Assembly: GCF_024166365.1 (NCBI RefSeq)
Contig: NC_064824.1
Coordinates: 40,834,608-40,898,607, forward strand
Origin: Elephas maximus indicus
Lineage: Eukaryota; Chordata; Mammalia; Proboscidea; Elephantidae
Direction: 5' to 3'
DNA: 64,000 nucleotides
Shown here in pieces: positions 59,695 through 64,000 of this stretch (position 1 is its first letter; every line of letters starts with the position of its first letter). Position numbers and translations under genes: made by a program. A model generated the notes under the pieces. It did not search any database. It worked only from the letters and a program-made list of their open reading frames with translations, and was not told the DNA's origin.

Positions 59695-59848
59695 GGAGCC
59701 CTGATGGTGCAGTGGTTAAGAGCTTGGCTGTGAACCAAAATGCCCACTTTTCAAATCCACCAGCTGCTCCTTGGGAACCCTGTGGGGCAGTTGTATTCAG
59801 TCCTATAGGGTCACTATGAGTCGGAAGCGACTCAATGGCAGTGGGTTT
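59695..59848 (+). mobile_element. AfroSINE, short type
   Basis: 'ggagccctgatggtgcagtg' head, weak B box 'cttttcaaatccacc', tail with a perfect 6-bp stem (gagtcg/cgactc, 59818-59833). Flanking 'taactt' on both sides may be the duplication. Confidence 0.9.
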
Positions 59849-60865
59849 AACTTATGTAAGTTCTCATCTTGAAACTAGTGATGGCTGACACAGAAACATT
59901 TCTAGGATCAAAACTGAAAGCAGGTAGATGCCGTGGTTGTCTAGCTAAGAATACCAAACCTGTCTGAATTGAATGTTTGTTGATGTTGCTAAGATTTGGT
60001 TCATTGAACAACTGGGTGAAATTCATATCATAGTTCAGATATGACTGCACACTTGGAATTTCTTTTACTGGCTAAGTAGGTGTCGAGTGTGTGTGTGTAG
60101 GAAAGCTACATGGCACAGTTAGCTTGTAACTCAGGTGTTAGTTCTTTCCTGCGATACCAAGAACCAGTGGTTTCACTGGAGTGGTGTTGGCTAAACCTAA
60201 GGGAACAAAGGAGAATGATAGAGAAGGTAATAGGAAGCTGAGTGAAATTGTTAGGCTGAGTCCTGTTTCCTGGATAAATTTACGTCAGTCAAAAGCGTTC
60301 CAGGATATCTGCTTGCTAATACCCAACTTGGGAAGGTCTGAGTCACTCTTTGGGACATTATTTAATGCCTCATGTATTATTTTCTTAGGGCAACCATAAC
60401 AAAGTACCACAAACTGAGTGTTTTAAGAAAAAGGAAGTATTCTACTACACTGAATGGTGCTGGTGCTGAGGGGTTGAGTAAGACAGGAACAAAGAAGAGA
60501 ATAATGAATTGGGCATCATGGAGGTCGCTGTTGACTTTGGCTGAAGCAGCATCAAGATGATGGGAATGGATGTGTTTTCAAGCATACAGAGGAGAGAATT
60601 TGAGGTGAGCAAGTAGAGACAATGCTTACAGATGACTTTTTCAAGCTTCTGGGATATGGTTTGCTTATTTCATTAGTGCTCGGAAAGTAACAATCACTCT
60701 TGATTTCTCTTTTTGTCATAGCCAAACTCCTAACCACATCTTTAAAGGTACTCATAATACAAAGTACAAAAGTTCTGGTCATCCTTTTAAAAAACTCATA
60801 GTAAGAGAGAGATGCACACAAATGCAATGTACCGGTAACTCTGTTAGAGTGGTAGGGGATTATGA
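59849..60865. other. Mostly unique sequence, no gene seen
   Basis: Only the MaLR-like scrap at 60374-60445 was recognised. Confidence 0.4.
60374..60445 (-). mobile_element. MLT1-like LTR end fragment
   Basis: 'cttagggcaaccataacaaa' 'gtaccacaaactgagtgttt' matches the reversed 3' end of MLT1-type LTRs; the rest is absent or unrecognisable. Confidence 0.6.
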
Positions 60866-60955
60866 GTTGGGAAAAGAGCTAATATTTATTTTTCTTGCAT
60901 TATGCTAGACCCTTTGTGTATGTTATTTGATTTAGTCCTCACTACATTCTTTTGA
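60866..60955 (-). mobile_element. MIR, part before a SINE insertion
   Basis: 'tgcattatgctagacccttt' 'gtgtatgttatttgatttag' 'tcctcac' is the reversed MIR 3' end; continues at 61174-61315. Confidence 0.72.
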
Positions 60956-61164
60956 AGGAGGCTGGGTGGTACAAGCAGTTTGCCAACAGTTGCTACCCAA
61001 AGGTTGAAGGTTTGAACCTACCCAGTGGCTCTGTGGACAAAAGGCCTGGTGAGCTGCTTCTGTAAAAATTACAGTCAAGAAAGCCCTGTGGAGCAGTTCT
61101 ACTCTGTAACACATGGGTTTGCCTGAGTCAGGGACCAACTCATCAGCAGCTAACAACAACAGCG
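60956..61164 (+). mobile_element. AfroSINE, long type
   Basis: 'ggaggctgggtggtacaagc' head, 'acccaaaggttgaaggtttg' 'aacctaccc' B-box region, 'aaaggcctggtgagctgctt' middle, tail 'cagcagctaacaacaacag'. 9-bp duplication 'ttcttttga' at 60947-60955 and 61165-61173. Confidence 0.92.
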
Positions 61165-61173
61165 TTCTTTTGA

Positions 61174-61315
61174 GATTATCCCAATTTTACTAACTGGGAA
61201 AGAGAAGTTCAAGGAGGTTAAGAACTTGTTTTTGTGTCAGAACTAGTAAATGGAGGAACTAGAATGAATCCAGATTCACTAATCCTAGTGCCATATTCTC
61301 ACTACACCATGTTGT
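61174..61315 (-). mobile_element. MIR, part after a SINE insertion
   Basis: 'attatcccaattttactaac' 'tgggaaagagaagttcaagg' 'aggttaag' and 'aaatggaggaactagaatga' continue the reversed MIR core. Confidence 0.75.
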
Positions 61316-61699
61316 TTTCGTAGTGGAACAGGGAACATATAAAAATTATGCTTAGCAAAATTGTGAGTAATCCTTCCTGAATCATAATATAAGGATTTCA
61401 TACTTTATCAATATAGTAGAGTTGCATCTTCTGCAGTGCTGTTTAACGCCAGTGCATAAGGACAAAATTATGAACTGATCCTTGAAAATCCATTCTTTCA
61501 CCCACATGTCCCAGGGAAATGCTTACACCATGAAAGGCACTTAGAAACTGAGACCAAATGAAGAAAGGCCAGACTTATGTCTCCCTTCTCACTCAAGGAA
61601 ACACAGTCATTAAGGGGACTAAGTGTAATATTTGCTTTATTATTACTGTTATTATTATTTGCCATGTACACATGATTTATTTGACACATTGAATTCATA

Positions 61700-61814
61700 C
61701 AGTATATAAAACTACTAATAGCTAATATTAACAGAAAACTTAGGATGTATGGTCAGTATACTGGGAACCTGACATGCATGGTCTTATTTTAATTCTCATG
61801 CTAACCCTTTGAGG
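61700..61814 (-). mobile_element. MIR, part before an RTE stub
   Basis: 'gacatgcatggtcttatttt' 'aattctcatgctaaccct' is the reversed MIR 3' part; resumes at 61918. Confidence 0.6.
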
Positions 61815-61907
61815 ATTGCGAGGATGATGCAGGACAGGGCAGTGTTTTGTTCTGTTGTGCATAGTGTCACTGTGAGTCAGAACCTACTTGACGGCACCTA
61901 ACAACAG
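61815..61907 (+). mobile_element. 93-bp RTE/BovB-like 3' stub
   Basis: 'atgatgcaggacagggcagt' 'gttttgttctgttgtgcata' and the tail 'aacctacttgacggcaccta' 'acaac' match the last part of the RTE at 17550-17636. An exact 10-bp duplication 'ccctttgagg' (61805-61814, 61908-61917) shows insertion at this length. Confidence 0.9.
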
Positions 61908-61917
61908 CCCTTTGAGG

Positions 61918-61990
61918 TAAGTATATTTACCCACATTTCACTGATGGGAAGACTAACTCGCTTATGGTCATACAAGTATTAAGTTGGAGA
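61918..61990 (-). mobile_element. MIR, part after an RTE stub
   Basis: 'tttacccacatttcactgat' 'gggaagactaactcgcttat' 'ggtcat' continues the reversed MIR core. Confidence 0.6.
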
Positions 61991-62495
61991 ATTGTTTTTC
62001 CAACCACCAATGACTCCAAAATGGGCACGCCTTTCATTGTGCACACGGCCTCCTTGTCTTTCGGACTGTACCGCTAGTCAACAGTAAGGATTTGTTTGGC
62101 TGGCACAGTCTCCCTAAGCAGGGCTCCCTAACCCTGTGGTCTGCCTGTTCCTCATCAGCAATAGCTTCTCCCTTTGTCTCCATCTCACACTTCCTTTCTT
62201 CTCTTTATGAAGACTCCCTACAGTTCATTTTCCTTCTTCAGTTCCTGCCAGAGCACACTGGTATCTGTAGATTAGCTAGAGAATTTGCATAAATGAGTCT
62301 TTAAGTTAGAAGGGAAACTCCCGCCAAAGTCAGAAACCATTTACAACCTTGTGACCTGATTTAGTTGTGAACACAGTAAACAAATTTCTGTCAGAGTAAA
62401 AATTAGTTCTTTGCCTTTCAAAGTTGTCAAAGCAACTGTTTAAAAAGTTTAAATGCTTGCAAGTACAACCTAACAGGCTCAAAAAAACTTAGCTC
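61991..62495. other. Unique sequence, no gene seen
   Basis: No element or exon recognised. Confidence 0.4.
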
Positions 62496-62649
62496 AAAAA
62501 CCGTTGCCGTCCAGTTGATCCGAGTCATAGTGACCCTAAAGAACAGAGTAGAATTGCCTCATAGGGTTTCAAAGGAGCGGCTGGTGGATTCAAATGGCTA
62601 ACCTTTTGGTTAACAGCTGAGCTCTTAAATACTGTGCCACCGGTGCCCC
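62496..62649 (-). mobile_element. AfroSINE, short type
   Basis: Reversed tail 'aaaaaccgttgccgtccagt', 'gaccctaaagaacagagtag', B-box region 'gattcaaatggctaacc' and head 'actgtgccaccggtgcccc'. Confidence 0.9.
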
Positions 62650-63117
62650 ATAATTCAAGTCAGATATAATTTGATATTTTTATTAGCATTAGTCCTCTTC
62701 TAAAGGATATTTACACCTAGTTTTTCCCAATTCTCTTAAATGACTCTCTGGATAGTGCCTCATTTCTGTACCTAACTAATGAGTATTTGACCAATGCCTG
62801 CTTGGATAACCGAAATTTTAGGGTTCTCCCTGAGGGATTTTTCCCCACCTCCTTTGGCTCTGGCCTAGCTTTGAATGCAAATTCTCTGTCTCTGGAAAAA
62901 AACAGCCCAAGATATGACTTAATTCACGTCTTTCAAGATCACAGTTTAAGACACAAGGGAATAGATGAGGAGTAAAATCAGAGCTTGGTAGACTGGAGTG
63001 CCTTTTGCATCTTTTTTTATTCATGATTTTGTATTTGAAACTGGAAGAAGGCAGTTATGACAATTATATATGGGAGTCCATCTAGTGGGGTTTGGCTTGG
63101 AAATTAATTCTGAGACA
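62650..63117. other. Unique sequence, no gene seen
   Basis: No element or exon recognised. Confidence 0.4.
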
Positions 63118-63317
63118 TTTTATCAGACCAGATAGGCTAGGTAATGTAGTAACAAACAACACCAAAATCTCAATGGCTAACCAAAATGGTATATTTTTGG
63201 TTGTGCAAAACCTTCTGCTGGTCTAGGCATCTCTCCAGGGGTTCTTTATGTGGGAGCTGAGCGATCCAGGCTGCTTCCGTCTTATGGCAGAGAAGGAGAG
63301 GACAGAGTGTTAACTCA
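63118..63317 (-). mobile_element. Old LTR-like repeat, first part (family uncertain)
   Basis: 'gtagtaacaaacaacaccaa' 'aatctcaatggcta' is typical of a widespread old mammalian LTR-type repeat on the reverse strand. It seems to resume after the SINE pieces. Confidence 0.45.
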
Positions 63318-63355
63318 AACCAAACTTGTTGCTGTTGAGTTGATTCCGACTCATG
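63318..63355 (-). mobile_element. AfroSINE tail, inverted relative to its neighbour
   Basis: 'caaaccaaacttgttgctgt' 'tgagttgattccgactcat' is a reversed SINE tail; it joins a plus-strand SINE body at about 63356. Confidence 0.82.
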
Positions 63356-63497
63356 GCTACTAACCCTAAAGATTGGCAGTTTGAACCACCCAGCAGTGCC
63401 ACAGAGGGAAGGCCTGGTAATCTGCTTCTATAAAGTTTATAGCTAAGAGAACCCATGGAGCAGCTCTACTCCGTAACACTTGGGGTTCCCATAGAGG
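63356..63497 (+). mobile_element. AfroSINE long-type body lacking head and tail
   Basis: Starts within the tRNA-like block ('ggctactaaccctaaagatt'), runs through 'agggaaggcctggtaatctg' and 'gagcagctctactccgtaac' and stops at 'ttggggttcccatag', exactly where the tail should follow. Confidence 0.82.
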
Positions 63498-63660
63498 ATT
63501 ATGTTTTGGCTTCTAAGTATTTCCTCTTGAAAGTGACACACGTATCACTTCCAGTCCTAAACTATTGGCCAGAATTAGTCATAGTCCCACCCAACTGTAA
63601 AAGAGTCTAGGAAACATGGTGTGTGTATTTAGCAATGAGAGGAAAACTGAGGTGAGCATT
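63498..63660 (-). mobile_element. Old LTR-like repeat, second part (family uncertain)
   Basis: 'gaaagtgacacacgtatcac' 'ttcc' and 'attggccagaattagtcata' 'gtcccaccca' continue the repeat of 63118-63317. Confidence 0.45.
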
Positions 63661-63742
63661 AGTCATGTCTATTACAGATACCTTCAGAAAATGTTGATCC
63701 AAGTCTTATGTTCTTGGAAATTCAGACGCTTGGGGTACATGA

Positions 63743-63919
63743 AATATGGACACCCTGGTGGCATAGTGGTTAAGAGCTACGGCTACTAACTAAAAGACTG
63801 GCATTTCAAATCCACCAGGTACTTTTTGTAAACTCTGTGGGGCAGTTCTAGTCTGTCTTATAGGGTCGCTATGAGTAGGAACCAACTTGATGGCAGTGGG
63901 GTTTTTTTTGGTGGGGGGT
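63743..63919 (+). mobile_element. AfroSINE, short type
   Basis: 'caccctggtggcatagtggt' head, 'ggctactaactaaaagactg' block, 'atttcaaatccaccagg', tail 'gtaggaaccaacttgatggc'. 10-bp duplication 'gggtacatga' at 63733-63742 and 63920-63929. Confidence 0.92.
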
Positions 63920-64000
63920 GGGTACATGAGTGCAACTGAAGGTGGAAGAGTGTGTAAGTAGAGGGATGAGATCCAATCTTGAAGTTACCACCAGCATCTT

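Overview
The window is nuclear DNA from a mammal, and the repeats point to an afrotherian, most likely an elephant or a close relative (Paenungulata). About two dozen copies or fragments belong to tRNA-derived SINEs of the AfroSINE type. They occur with an RTE/BovB-like LINE that shares their 3' tail, with L1 copies of one related set of 3' UTRs, and with the old pan-mammalian layer (L2, MIR, MER5A, MaLR-type LTRs, L1M 3' ends). The species call rests on remembered family consensus sequences, not on a search.

No protein-coding gene, rRNA, tRNA, snRNA or CRISPR array could be supported. All reading frames are short, and the longer ones lie in L1 or RTE remnants or are pyrimidine-rich chance openings. 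The window looks intergenic or deep intronic. One 100-bp stretch (52223-52322) has the form of an internal exon and is listed only as a weak candidate.

Layout. 1-1008: L2 split by a MER5A DNA element. 3652-4723: 5'-truncated L1 with its target-site duplication (TSD). 4738-7399: unique sequence, with 6081-7395 the best candidate for conserved noncoding DNA. 7400-16290: scattered long-type SINEs, an AT palindrome and a MIR. 16485-17636: RTE with a decayed reverse transcriptase. 17835-18650: L2. 18814-19592: a SINE split by an L1 3' end. 22418-23482: three tRNA-headed SINEs in tandem orientation. 28001-29130: L2 split by L1. 29583-32058: two L1 pieces joined tail to tail inside one 15-bp duplication. 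34377-42740: mostly unique. 42745-46625: LTR, three SINE pieces, MIR. 48010-54760: L1M ends, RTE and several SINEs, one only 43 bp long. 55305-56060: L2 holding a solo LTR with a 5-bp duplication. 57649-63919: SINEs, MIRs split by a SINE and by a 93-bp RTE stub, and a SINE with an inverted tail.

No multi-gene system is present. What the window records is layered retrotransposition: ancient L2 and MIR as substrate, then MaLR LTRs, then RTE with its non-autonomous SINE partners, and L1. The shared hairpin-forming tail of RTE and SINE is the clearest functional link.
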